A DNA stretch of 64,000 nt. Source: Ophiocordyceps camponoti-saundersi (nom. inval.). Lineage: Eukaryota > Ascomycota > Sordariomycetes > Hypocreales > Ophiocordycipitaceae. Where the stretch lies: positions 1-64,000 of the forward strand of contig PDHQ01000101.1 of the NCBI GenBank assembly GCA_003339415.1, written 5' to 3'. The notes under the pieces were generated by a model that saw nothing but the letters and a program-made list of their open reading frames with translations, was not told where the DNA came from and did no database searches. A program made the position numbers and the translations under genes. Below are positions 34,021 to 44,895 of the stretch, piece after piece (the first letter of the stretch is position 1; every line of letters begins with the position of its first letter).

Positions 34021-35412
34021 GAGCAACACATGAGATGCACTGGCATCGTGACGAGGCGACAGGATAAGCGGCGTCGGTGAGGCTGGAAGCGGGCCAGTGC
34101 GACGGCGGCGGAGGAGGGTTGCAGAGAAGAAGAAGCTACCTACCATTGCCTACCTACCTAGGTAAGAGGTAGTAGAAAGTGACGACGAATGGGGGCACGG
34201 TTGACGAGGCGGGTTGACGAGGCGGGTTGACGAGGCGGGGTTTCGACGAGGAAGAGGAGGACGAAGAGACGAGAGGAGAGGACAAAGGAAGGAGGGGAAG
34301 CCGAGCCGCGGCGACAAGAGGTGGAGGGGGCCGGGGTTAGGGGCCACGGCTGCGGGCCGGACCGGGGAGGAGACGGAGTGGGGCCGTGCGGGTCCGGACT
34401 CTCTTCCTCCCTTTTATTTTTCTTTTTTTTTCCCCCTCTTCTTTCTATTTATCTTATACGGAATATATAAAAAGTTTATACTCGATTATATTCTTTGAAA
34501 TATGCTCTTTATAGATAGTATAATGCATATACTCTTAATTTATTCTCTGAAAGCCTAAAGGTAATGATGACGACAATGACGATAGTGATGGTGATGGGTT
34601 ACCGTGACGGTGCTGATGGTACAGCGGGCGTAGCACGAACTACGAATACATCATCACGATGACAAAGATGATGTTGAGGGGAGAAATAGCGACGTTTCGA
34701 TGCTTATGCTGTAGGGTACTCAGATCTATTGGCGTTCTCTTTTTCTTGTTTTCCCCCGCCACTCAGTTGGGTGTCTCGGCTGGGGGAGCTCATCCACGAC
34801 CTACCTCTTCTCACCCACCGTGCAGCGTAGCCGGTGGTGCTGGAGCGAGACTTGATGAGCTACGACTGCGCACGTGGGAATGGATGGTGGTTTGGATGGC
34901 TCAGACTCCGGCTACGCACGTGACTTAGGCCAGCTTTTCTGGATTGAAACTGTCTTCATTCTTGAATCTGTTTTTTTTTGCGATTCTGGGACGGTCTTGC
35001 TCCTCTTTTTTTTTTTTCAGCGGGAGGAGAATGGATTTGATGGATGAGATAAAAATTTTTTCGAAAGTTGATTTCACTATCGACTTCACTTGGGATGGGA
35101 TTTGATGACTTGTAGTCCTTTCTTTATGAGGTTGAAAAAGAAAACGTGGATCCCCCCCGGGCTTTGCGGAGAGAAAGGAGAGGGAGAAGAAGAAAAAAAC
35201 GCGGGGGTGGGGAAGAAATTCGAGTGTTAGAATATGGGGATAAAAAAGATGGGGGAGAAGAAGAAGAAGGAGAAGAAGAGAATAGCAAAAGCTCAAAGTG
35301 GCTCAATTCCAACGGCGGGTTTCCTATGTCTCGACGTCGGGAAGAATTCCAGAGGGCGAGACAATGGCCGGTCGGGACATCGCAGCGGTAGGCTGAGAGG
35401 AGGGGATGTGGC

Positions 35413-35536
35413 GGGGGGGGGGGGGGGGGGAAGGGGGGGGGGGAGGGGGGGGGAGGAAGAGGGGGGGGGGGGGGGGTTGGGGGGGGGGGAAAAAGGCCCT
35501 TTTTTTCTTTCTTTTTTTCCCCTTTTNNNNNNNNNN

Positions 35537-35609
<73 letters not shown>

Positions 35610-35614
35610 GGGGT

Positions 35615-35680
<66 letters not shown>
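35413..35680. repeat. Poly-G tract with embedded 10-N gap (35527-35536)
   Basis: Broken G runs (35413-35496), a short T/C-rich stretch, N at 35527-35536, then about 140 G with two T. The sequence just left of the gap (about 35490-35526, GGAAAAAGGCCCTTTTTTT...) is nearly repeated at about 35739-35778. This suggests that the two sides of the gap overlap rather than flank missing DNA. Confidence 0.85.
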
Positions 35681-35681
<1 letters not shown>

Positions 35682-36096
35682 AAGAGGAGGGGAGAGAGAG
35701 AGAGAGAAAAGATGTAAAGAGGAGGCTTTTGGCCACGAGGAAAAAGGCCTTTTCTTTCTTTCTTTCTTTCCCCTTTTTTTCACCTCGGATTTATTAACGA
35801 CGAAGGATTTTCTTGTTCTTCTCGCCCTGTGCCTTGTTCTTGAGTGAAGAGTTGATTTGTATAGATATTTATATTTACTTATATCTGGACTTTCGTCTCT
35901 TCTTCACTTCCATATCTCGATACCGATCTCTTTCTCTCCTTCTCCCTCTTGGACGACAGCGAAAGATAGACATATTACGGTGGGTGAAGAAAAACGACAC
36001 TCGGAGCCGACGCGGGCTGGGCGGGTGAAGGAAAGAAGAAGAAGAGAATCCAAGGGAAAGAAAAAAGGGGGGAAAGACGGACGGTAAAAAAAAAAT

Positions 36097-36900
36097 ATGA
36101 AGATGACTCTGACGCCCGTCGTCGCTCTCGCCATGGTGTCGGGCGCCCTCGGCGTGCCGGTCGGGACGGGAGCCCAGGCGGCGGCCGTGCAAGCGAACGG
36201 GGACACGGCGCAGTTTTACGGGGCCTACAGTCCGGAGAAGCTGGTGCGGCTGTTGTCGATGGAGCAGGAGGGACAAGATGTTCAGACGAAGAGCAATTTC
36301 TTCCCTTCGTTTTTCAAGCCTAAGAGTGGCGGTGGTGAGTCCGGATCTACGACGACGACGACGACGACGGATCAGGCCGGAGGAGGAAGCAGTGGCGGTG
36401 GTATACTCGCCTCGTTCTTCCGACCTAAGAATAAAGACGGCGACGGCGGGGGAGAAGGATCGGAGACGAAGAAGGGGAATTTTTTCTCCAACTTTTTCAA
36501 ACCTAAGGCTTCTTCATCATCATCATCATCATCGTCGGCGACGGCGGATACGCAAGAAGGTGGTGATAAAGGGGTAGGTCTCTTCACCACGCCCGATCCG
36601 AAGAAGAAGAATTTGGCGGCCAACTTTTTCCAGCGAGCCAAGGATTTCTTCAAGGGAATCATCGATAGGGGGACGCAGGTTTTGAAGAAGTTCTTCCCTG
36701 GTAGGAACGGGACGGATGTCAAGCAGGGGGCTACGACAAGCGCTTCTGACTTTGAGAAGGAGGAGGCTAAGGGTGAGAAGAGTAACGGGGCTGACGGCGT
36801 TGGCGATGTTCAAGGTCAGAGTCAGAGTTTGAGTCAGGGAGCGGATGCTGCGGCTTCGGCTGAGGGGGTGGGAGCAGCTGGTGGTGGTGAGAGGAGGTGA
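36097..36900 (+). CDS. Putative secreted protein with FFxxFF-PK repeats
   Basis: Single-exon frame of 267 residues. Residues 1-19 form a signal peptide (MKMTLTPVVALAMVSGALG), probably cleaved before VPVG. The mature part repeats an aromatic/basic motif four times: NFFPSFFKPKS (67-77), ILASFFRPKNK (103-113), NFFSNFFKPKA (128-138) and NLAANFFQRAK (172-182). A fifth weak form is VLKKFFPGRNG (195-205). The motifs are separated by Gly/Ser/Thr-rich linkers, including Thr7 and Ser9 runs. There are no cysteines. Dibasic KK sites precede two of the repeats. I recognise no family. An effector, a cell-wall protein or a precursor cut into peptides are all possible. The start at 36097 gives the better signal peptide; 36103 is an alternative. 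Confidence 0.7.
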   Translation: MKMTLTPVVALAMVSGALGVPVGTGAQAAAVQANGDTAQFYGAYSPEKLVRLLSMEQEGQDVQTKSNFFPSFFKPKSGGGESGSTTTTTTTDQAGGGSSGGGILASFFRPKNKDGDGGGEGSETKKGNFFSNFFKPKASSSSSSSSSATADTQEGGDKGVGLFTTPDPKKKNLAANFFQRAKDFFKGIIDRGTQVLKKFFPGRNGTDVKQGATTSASDFEKEEAKGEKSNGADGVGDVQGQSQSLSQGADAAASAEGVGAAGGGERR

Positions 36901-37578
36901 AAGTTGGGGGATGAAATGATGAGGCGTTTTTTTTTTTTTTTCGTTTGTTTTGTTGAACTTGTTCTTTTCTTCTTTTATTTATTATTATCCTTTACAATCC
37001 ATTTTTTTATCTCGTCTTTTGAAGTCGCTTTGGTGCGATGTTGTGACTTCTTACCACCCAGTACCTAGGTAGGTAGGTAGGTAGGTAGGTAGGAGGTAGG
37101 TAACTGATTGTCAGTGATTGATGAGAGGGCGATGCTGATATATACCTGCGCCACGTGACGGGAGTATTTTGTTGACGAGGGAAAACAGAAGAAAATGAAA
37201 GCATGATTTGACTGGGTGTGTAAATGCGTCTCTTGGTGAGCGAGCGAGTGAGTGATTGTGATATCGAGTAAAGACAGACAGGTCGAGTGATGATGTGGCT
37301 GTTGGTTGGGGCGGGAGGCGCACGTGGCGTGACGTCACTGTAACACCTTGACGGGCTACGATGACGTCTCGAGTTTGGAGAGAGAGAGAGATTATAAAGG
37401 GAAGCCGGTTTGTCTTGCCTGGTTGATGTAGGAGGAGAAGAAGAAGAAGAAGAGAGTATCTTTCTGACGCGCCGTTGAAGAAACTACCTACCCCTTTACT
37501 TGATCTGCTTTTCTATCTCTCTCCCTCTTAAACACATACAAACACAGACAAACAAGAAAGACAGAGTCATACCCAACC
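36901..37578. promoter_or_regulatory. Intergenic region with CRE, E-box and TATA-like sites
   Basis: Upstream of the 37579 gene lie CACGTG at 37152-37157 and 37321-37326, a perfect TGACGTCA at 37330-37337 and TATAAA at 37393-37398. A TAGG tandem repeat lies at 37066-37093. TGACGTCA is the consensus for fungal Atf1/CREB-type bZIP factors, so stress control of the small gene is plausible. This is inferred from sequence only. Confidence 0.55.
37066..37100. repeat. TAGG tandem repeat
   Basis: Seven to eight TAGG units ending in AGGAGGTAGGTAA. It is the largest of the TACCTA/TAGGTA islands scattered over 28-53 kb. Confidence 0.85.
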
Positions 37579-37826
37579 ATGGCCCTCTTCTCTCGCCAGC
37601 CCCGCCACCACCAGCGACGCAAGACGACCCTCATGGATAAACTGAGCGGTGCCCTGACCCGACTACGTGGGACGCTGACACGGCGTCCCGGCCTCAAGGC
37701 GAGTTTTCTTTTTTTTTCCCCCCCCACGGCTTTGTGCCGCTCTCGCTGACCGGGCAAGTTTTAACCCAGGCTGCGGGTTCGCGACGGATGCATGGAACCG
37801 ATGGTCGCGGCTCGCATCGTACCTGA
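37579..37826 (+). CDS. Small basic conserved fungal protein (58 aa), GC-AG intron
   Basis: Exon 1 (37579-37698) reads MALFSRQPRHHQRRKTTLMD and continues to RRPGLK. Exon 2 (37770-37826) reads AAGSRRMHGTDGRGSHRT and stops. The 71-nt intron starts GCGAGT and ends CCCAG, with a GCTGAC branch site, so it is a GC-AG intron. Without splicing the frame ends after 16 unrelated residues. The pattern of a MALFSR start and a GTRRMHGTDGRGS-type end is one I associate with a small, highly basic protein of unknown function conserved in ascomycetes. The CRE and TATA-like sites upstream suggest regulated expression. Confidence 0.72.
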
Positions 37827-39377
37827 CAAGCCGATGCTACCTCTTTTTTGTCTTGCATGCTATTTATTTCCTTTCTTCCCCTCTTTTTTAGAGGTGGAGA
37901 AAATGGTTCGATACCCGGTTTGTTTGGTGTGTGTGTGTGATGGCTAGCCTGGTTGGGGATTTTGCGCTTATGTAGGTGCAAACGGCAGATATGCGACGTG
38001 CGGGATGGATGGATGGATGGATAGACAGGGGATGGGGCGATCCTGTCGGGGTTTTAATCGCTTGTTGCCGAATGGATTGCGTATTTTGTTTGCGAGTGTT
38101 ACCCTTTATTAGATTGACTTGCGTTTACGTGACGTGTTCCTTACAGATTATGACGCGTCATGTCTGTCGATATATGGATATAAGGAGAAGCTCTTCTTCC
38201 CTCTTGCGAGTTCATACATAGTTGTCTTCTCCAGAGAAGACTTTAACGTCGAGATGAAAGCTACCTCGACATCATGGTGACAAAGGTGCATCAATATGCA
38301 CAGGGTTCCTCTCCTTCTTTCTTAACTGGCTGCATACCTCACGGGCGTCACCTTGCCCTCTTCACAGTATGATGGAGACGAGCAATTGCCAGGAGAGAGA
38401 GGGAGAGGATCGATTTACGCTGTGGATGGCGTCTCGAAAGTGGGTGATTGATGCCCTGGCGGAGAAGAGACGATCATGAGAGAGAGTGTGCGTTGGAGCG
38501 GACGGTTTACATGTTGTGTTGCCACCAGAGACGAAACACAAGACGATGGAGAGAAAAGATCAAGAGAGAGAGAGGATCGCGAGAAACGGATGGAGGAAAC
38601 TGGTCGCGACGAGGGGCAGTTTCCGCCGTTTCTCTCTCTCTCAACTTCAACCATCAACCTGAGATAATCGTCTCTACAGCAAATCAGGAGATGATATAAA
38701 AACTAACAGATGTTTAAACCTTACTTCTCTTCGTCGACAAAGTCAGAAACGGAAGCTTTCTCGCCCAAACTCGATCAAAAAAAAAGAGGAGGTTATCGAG
38801 ACTTGTCAGTGGAAAGAAACTCACCTCCTTTTATTCGACGACGCCTGAATGAGGCCGCTATTCGGAGGACTTGTGATTTTCTCCATACCGAGGGTCTTTT
38901 CCATCACGGGACTGTTTATCACGTGGCGAGGGGGGAAACAGCTGGAATCGAAGTGGGATGGATGGATGCCTTGATGCCTTGCAGCTGGCGTTTGCAACTG
39001 GACTGCCAGCTGGCGAGCTCGTTAGGGAGGGTATTTATTTCCACTGCTCTCAATCCTTTCTCTCTCTTCTTTCTTCTGATCCTCTCCCACTGTTTTTCCC
39101 TGCTTCACCCCCATCCTCTCTTCAACCTCCCTACCTTTAACCCTGCTCATCCATCTATCCTTTCTATCCTCTCCGTCTTTCTACCCGTCCGCTTGATCTT
39201 CTCTCTTCGAACTTTCCAACTTCCCTTCCTACACAGCAACTCTTGTTCTTTCTCACTTCTTCTTCGTTCTTCCTCTCCGCCTTCGAAAGCACACAATATT
39301 CTCCCTGCGTCTCTGATGCTTCGCGTTCACATCCCGTGCCAGTTCGCGATTTGGTGTCGGTTGAGCGCTATCGTATG
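37827..39377. other. Intergenic region, no recognised gene
   Basis: 1.55 kb. It contains short GGAT and GAGA repeats (38005-38022, 38395-38410, 38560-38575) and a strongly CT-rich stretch from 39060 to 39290, which looks like the leader of a gene starting near 39378. ORFs here have no recognisable protein character. Confidence 0.5.
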
Positions 39378-40662
39378 ATTCAGCTGGCGAAAGGTACTTT
39401 GGCGGCGAAAAGAGCCATGGGTAATGCCAACGTAAGTTGAGATGAACTATCTCAGAAGCAGGTTCTTCAGCAGCTAATCAGATCAAACAAGAGTCAGAGA
39501 TGGCCGCACTTTCGAGCCACAGCCACAGCATAAAATCTCTGCACACGGAGTCGACGGATCCCGATGACAAGAGTCTTTACCGAGATCTCACAGCAGCCCT
39601 TCTTGAAAGTATGATATGGTGGCGAGAATCTCCCTACGGTTCATGCGGCCGGCGTGCACTCTGCCGCCTTTCAGCGTGAGGCATGCGGCCTTCAAGTCTG
39701 TTGGCAGGTTGGCATCTCAAATCGAGTGGCCGAAAACCCAGATGAAAGGAAAAAACCCGGCTAACCAAGAGTCAAGTAATGAACAAATGGTGCAAATGAA
39801 TTGTCGTCATGAACACCTTGGCGCGGCAGCTTCTGCTCTTCTCAAGGAAATACCATCAGGTCTATCTACAGTTGGTTCGAGTAAATAAACATTTGCTTCT
39901 TCTCATCTTCATCTTCATCTTCATCTTCATCTTCATCTTCATCTCCATCTCCATCTTCATCTTCATCTTCATCTGCTTCATCGTAAACTAACAGTGAATG
40001 GATGCAAGATGCTGTCCGCAACAATGGACTATTTCTTGAAACCTGGCAAATCCTCCTCTCACCTCTCGCCATCGTCACCTTCCTTCTCCTCGACGTTATG
40101 AGCATGTCCATCCTGCTGTCAGAGATGTTGGACTGCCGTCACTGCCTTTTACCATGTGTCCCATATACACTGACCATGTCCATTGGCTTGGACATGGGCC
40201 ACACTCGACGAGCCTCCGTTCAGCTCAACGGTCATGGTCCGTATCGTACGTGGAGAGCTTGTCACGCTCCATCTATCCTTTCCATGCTGGGATTATCGAC
40301 CCCCCCTGTGAGTGTGAAAGATGCACTGGTGTGTGCATTCTATGGTGGATGAGCTACAGACCTGGCCCTCTACTGGCTGTTACGGGAAGCCCACCTGCAC
40401 ATGGTGCGAGACAGATGGGAACCGGGACAAGTAAGTTGAGCAGGTCGATCAGCATCTTGCGTCTCCGGAATCAACGAACCCTGATGCTCCTAGCATCACC
40501 GATGATGCGGCTACTGTGGATTTTATAGTGAAGCTGTTCGCTCGGGTGACAAAGAGCAATAGCGTGACCATGGGGGGTTCGTTGTCGAAAGAGACTCGAC
40601 GCAAGATTCTTAACTTTATAGTCGCGACCAGGGACATGTTGGCGTACACTACCCTCTGCTGA
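39378..40662 (+). CDS. Hypothetical multi-exon gene, structure unresolved
   Basis: Several protein-like exons follow a CT-rich leader. The first reads MIQLAKGTLAAKRAMGNAN from 39378, followed by a GTAAGT donor at 39435 and a second segment, SEMAALSSHSHSIKSLH... A later segment from 40002 is hydrophobic (LLSPLAIVTFLLLDVMSMSI). The last two exons are clear: one ending PTCTWCETDGNRDN, with donor GTAAGT at 40431, and one from 40494 to a stop at 40660-40662 (ITDDAATVDFIVKLFARVTK... to TTLC). The intron 40431-40493 keeps frame. Middle joins are uncertain and part may be decayed. I recognise no domain; there may be one membrane segment. Confidence 0.3.
39899..39980. repeat. CATCTT hexanucleotide microsatellite
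   Basis: About thirteen CATCTT/CATCTC units. It is followed by ACTAACAG, a good branch-site/acceptor match, so it probably lies in an intron of the hypothetical gene. Confidence 0.85.
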
Positions 40663-43600
40663 CGTCGGAGTATTTATTCCCTCCCGTTCCCCTGTAAAGC
40701 CAAGAAATAAGCTGACCTCTTATGCCAGTCTACGAGTCGAAGCATGAGAAAACGTATGCTGGAGCTGTCTCGGCCCCTGTCAGTAACATGATTATGCCAG
40801 CTTGAAGCTTGTTTGTTGATGTTGACTTTGCTGCATCAGACGGTCATCTCCTCTATCACTGCTCAGCCCGAAACTTCTGCCTTTGACATATGGAAGGTTC
40901 ATCAGTCGTTCGACTAGATCAACTTCATACATACAGCCCGTGCCTTTCTCTGGCAAATAACACGCCTCTTCAGTTCACTTCACGCCTACAATGACAAGGC
41001 TTTTGCAATTCCAGGCAGCCAATCTTTTTCATCCACTTTACCTCTGAACTGGCCGAGTCAAGAGAAGCAGTTTCCCACCAGTTGATCTTTCGAACGTCGG
41101 CAAGGCACTGAAGATTGAAGAAACACGACCATAAACACCTTGCAGAAGAGGATTTACAAGAGTGACTGGCCTTGATCAGCGCAGCTTTCACCAAGCCTAG
41201 TGGGATCACGGTGCAGCTGCTTTCTGGCAATATGCACACTCAAAGTCAAGTTGGATAGCATGGCTGATTGTCCGCTCCGTGTTATCCAAAGAGTTGGCAG
41301 AATCCTCAACGAAACCTCTGCTTTTTCTGCTATCTTCTACTGCGATATTCATTGCGTTGGTTCTTTATCCCTGGTCCCCTGCGCCCCTTGCGTCGGGCGG
41401 CTGGCGGACCAGGACGGCCCCATCCGGGCCTGTTAGGAATAGGCCTCCGTGAGGGCCAAGGCCTGTCACGACTGTGCGAAGGTGGGCACGAAGTGCGTGA
41501 CTCGTCTATCTGGAAATATCTCCCAGAGATATCTCCACCGTCACTCGTCCATCTATTTCCCAGCCATACACACGCACCACCTCTCGTCCGGCAATCTTTG
41601 CACTACATCTTTGGCAATTAGATGGAAAGGGCGGACGGACCTCAGTCGATCGTGGTCAGGGACCGGAACATCCGTCTCCGTCTCGTCCCTCTACATAGGA
41701 GACGAGGTCATGATGTTTTCAAGCCCCGACGTGGATATGTAGGCGACGTCTGGTTGCGGCGAGCCCGGACCCCGTTGCCTCAGAATACCCTTCCCCCCCA
41801 GACGGCGCGGGAGAGGGATCGACCACCAAGGTCCACGAGACGCCGTTCGGTCGGCGCATGGTGACCAAGGGGCACCAGGTTCGAGGCCGGCTGGCGTCAC
41901 GGGTCGTCCCAACCCGGTCCTTGCTGGGAGTAGGACTCGGTACGGGCGCGATCGCTATGATTGTGCCGAGAGAGAGACGGGTATAATATGCTACTCTGTT
42001 CGTACCATCTCCCGCTGTTGTTCAAAAGTACTTGGGAACTGACTTTGGATTGCAGGTTGATGAAGAAGGCGGCAAGGCGTTGACGAGTCCTGGTGGAGGG
42101 CAATGAGAACGATGTATGGATGCCCGGACTCGACGAATTCATGACCACAGCTGACAGTATATTATAGCAGATTCGCACCAACTTGATACCTGCCTCTGCA
42201 TCTACTCTCCAGCGGACGTTTGTCACGGAGCTTGGCCATCTTTGGAGAGGCCTTTCTGAACGTCCGGCAAACTACATTGCGAACGCGGTACTTGACCGGA
42301 CCCGGACCGCGCCACCAAGGGAGATTCGATCATTCTTATGACACGCTCAGACGAGACGTTAAAGGTGGAAGACAACGGGTTCAACAGGAATTACCCGATT
42401 CCATCGACTGGACGGCAATCGCCGGGCACCGGGGTGGTGGGTGTGCCGGTGCCTCTGCCTCTGCCATGGTCACGTCGAGCCGCATTCAAACAGACACACA
42501 CTGGCGACTTTTGACACCTCCTCTCTCTTTATCCGACATGCGGAACAAGGGAGAGACCGCTACAGGCGTAGGCCTCACCACCGACTCGCAGGGAACATGG
42601 AACGTCTGGGAGTACGTTAAAACATGCTCCACACAGAAGAAACGGATCGTTCTATCCCGGTATATTGGGCCTCGGCCATTGCCTAGAAGTTGGACTCGAA
42701 TTGCGGTGTTCTGGCCGATTGTATCGTTCAAGAATAGGATCGAGGCTATATCAGCCTTTCGATCAAACAGTTTCGGATCGTCCACCGGCGAAGACGGTAA
42801 AGGGTAGGAAGTGTCGGGGAGGAGACAAAGGAGGGGAGTTGGAGAAGAGAAAGATGTCATCTTCCTTGCCTGAATCGCTTTGCGAATCTCGCCGAGCGTG
42901 GCGCCCTCTGCTAGAAGCAAACGGGTAAGTGGCTTGGTATACCGTCGTGAGGTGGTTGCTGTGGGCGGAGGAGGGCTAACGAGAAGACAGACGTTCGCTC
43001 GGCTAGTTGCAGGAAATTCGACCGAATCTCAGCGGAGAGAAGCGCCGACCGGTACGTAAAAGGAGTCTAAGGTCCGGAGTTTGGAAGGGGAAGAAGGGCC
43101 GGCGTCGTTGGGGGTTGCAGTCGGAGGTGCGGAACTAACTATGGCAGATCTCCAGCAACCAAATCGTCATGGCGGCAAAGTTGAATGACAAAAGCGAAGC
43201 GAGCAACAGCGTCGAGAGGATGCATCGTTGAGACGCCAAGGCAAGAAAACCTGGCGATTGCTTCGATGACGACGACTGCCGGAATATATCGAAACATTGC
43301 TGGTCGCTACCATGTTCGAAAGAGTAGGATGTGTCCGGAGGTAAGACTTGCTTTCTCTCTTTCATTTGTCCAGCCATGGCTTGGTATCAGTCTGACAGAA
43401 GGACACGAAGCCTACAGACTTGAAGCCAAGTCACCCGTTGCCCAGCAGAGCAGGGACTGGATGGCATTCATGACAAGGAGACCGGATGCAGACGGGCAGA
43501 TTGGGCTGCAACAACTCAGATTCGACATGTTCTTTCTTCTGTCCCTCCGAGGTTGAAACAGCAGAGACATGCTGTCGTCCCCCTTTTTCGCAGATGGGCA

Positions 43601-44895
43601 CCTACTCGTCTGAAAACGGATCTCGGCGTTGCACATTATCATCCGAAACGGCACGTCCGCAAACTAGCACACTGGCAATAGTCCGGCAGATGGGATTTGA
43701 GCGTATCGCAAACTTCGATGAGGAGAACGTACGTCGGAGGGAGGAGAGTTGGACTCGGTCTAGAGTCCCGGCTTTCCGGTTTGCTTGCGACAGGCGAACG
43801 AGGACGACACGCATATCAACAGAGGGAGGCAGCTGGTTTGACCTGTGCCCCGTTTTTCACTTTCCAGCCTGTGGTTGGCCTGGGAGCCATGATCGATACT
43901 GGAAAAGACGGGGCGGACATGATTTCTTATCAGCTTCAATGAGGAAGAAGACGCTGTCTTTCATCAACTCGCCGTCCTGGTGTGCGGTTTATGTACGATG
44001 GCAGCACCATGGACGAAACACTTGGCAATACCCTTGCGATCACAGGTACTGCAGAAAGACTACCTTGCTCAGCTATTGAAGACTTTCTTCAGAGACGAGT
44101 CACTGTTTTCGTCATGCTGCTTCGAGATGACGATTCAAGTCTTTCTGCCTTAGGAGCTGGTCTGCAGGTTCAAGGCCAAGGTTAAATCGGATTTGAGGCC
44201 GCTGACAGGACTTTACTGTACCGATCCGGCGTGCTCTACCTTGATTCCCGCCCAGGCAACAGCTGAAGGCCTCGGGAGCGAAGCAATCGATCTGAAGCTC
44301 TTTGACTTTATGATGAAAGGTAATACGGGAATCGTAAGAACTGGACAAAGTCTTGCCTGTATCTGATGGGAGGGGGGCATCAAAACAAACCAACTTTGGA
44401 CGATCGAGACGCCATCATGAGTTACGCCGGAACAGACAGCGGATACCGAGATGGACTGGAACAAAGCGTGGTTTTGGTCTGTCCCACACATGTCCCCCAA
44501 CAGCAAGGCGAGAGCCCCTTTCATGGTCGCCGGATTCTCCCATCCCGGCAGGACTCGCATTAAGGAGGCGGTGGTGGAAGAGGAAGTGGAGTCGGAGTCG
44601 GAAGAGATTGGACGTCGTACGACAAGATACAGCCATCGTCAGCGACGATGACGAGTAGATAATGGTGATGATGAAGATAGGCAAAGAAGTCTTGGGTGAT
44701 GGGAAATGTTGCTTTCGTACGAACGTGTCCAGTCATGTGAGCTGAACTTACATATGGAACAATCATGTTAGAGAGAGAGGCTTTTTTTAACGTCTAGTCT
44801 TTGACCTTGCAGATACTGGGAGAATACAACATAGATGGCATGGTCTTTCTTCGTCCATCATCACGGCAACTCGTCCGAGACAACGGCTCCTCTCT
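40663..44895. other. Poorly resolved region with decayed ORFs
   Basis: 4.2 kb of GC-balanced sequence. Several frames look once-coding, but I could not build a complete gene. The cysteine-rich remnant is listed separately. Other protein-like stretches lie near 42170-42300 and 44280-44370. An 18-bp stretch CCTTGCTCAGCTATTGAA at about 44067 recurs at about 57253, at the end of the tandem array. Confidence 0.4.
41371..41499 (+). pseudogene. Cysteine-rich remnant (CxxC...C...CxxC...C)
   Basis: One plus-strand frame reads LVPCAPCVGRLADQDGPIRAC, then two stops (TAG GAA TAG), then ACHDCAKVGTKCV. The spacing of cysteines resembles small zinc-binding modules found in fungal proteins of unknown function. 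The TAG codons may be former CAG. No start or intact gene surrounds it, so I read it as a gene remnant. Confidence 0.35.

Larger units (their letters stand above)
33559..36096. other. Repeat-rich intergenic region with an assembly gap
   Basis: 2.5 kb without a credible gene. It contains a GCATG pentamer repeated seven times (33984-34020), a 14-bp GACGAGGCGGGTT unit repeated three times (34203-34242), TACCTA islands (34137-34173), an AT-rich patch (34440-34560), and a poly-G run with ten N. The 150 bp before 36097 are A/G-rich and lead into the secreted-protein gene. Confidence 0.6.

Noticed and set aside
35124..35797. Long proline- or glycine-rich ORFs across the N gap
   Set aside because: They consist of homopolymer translation and unknown bases.
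41875..41900. Possible tRNA B-box (GGTTCGAGGCC)
   Set aside because: No A-box, cloverleaf or acceptor stem around it.
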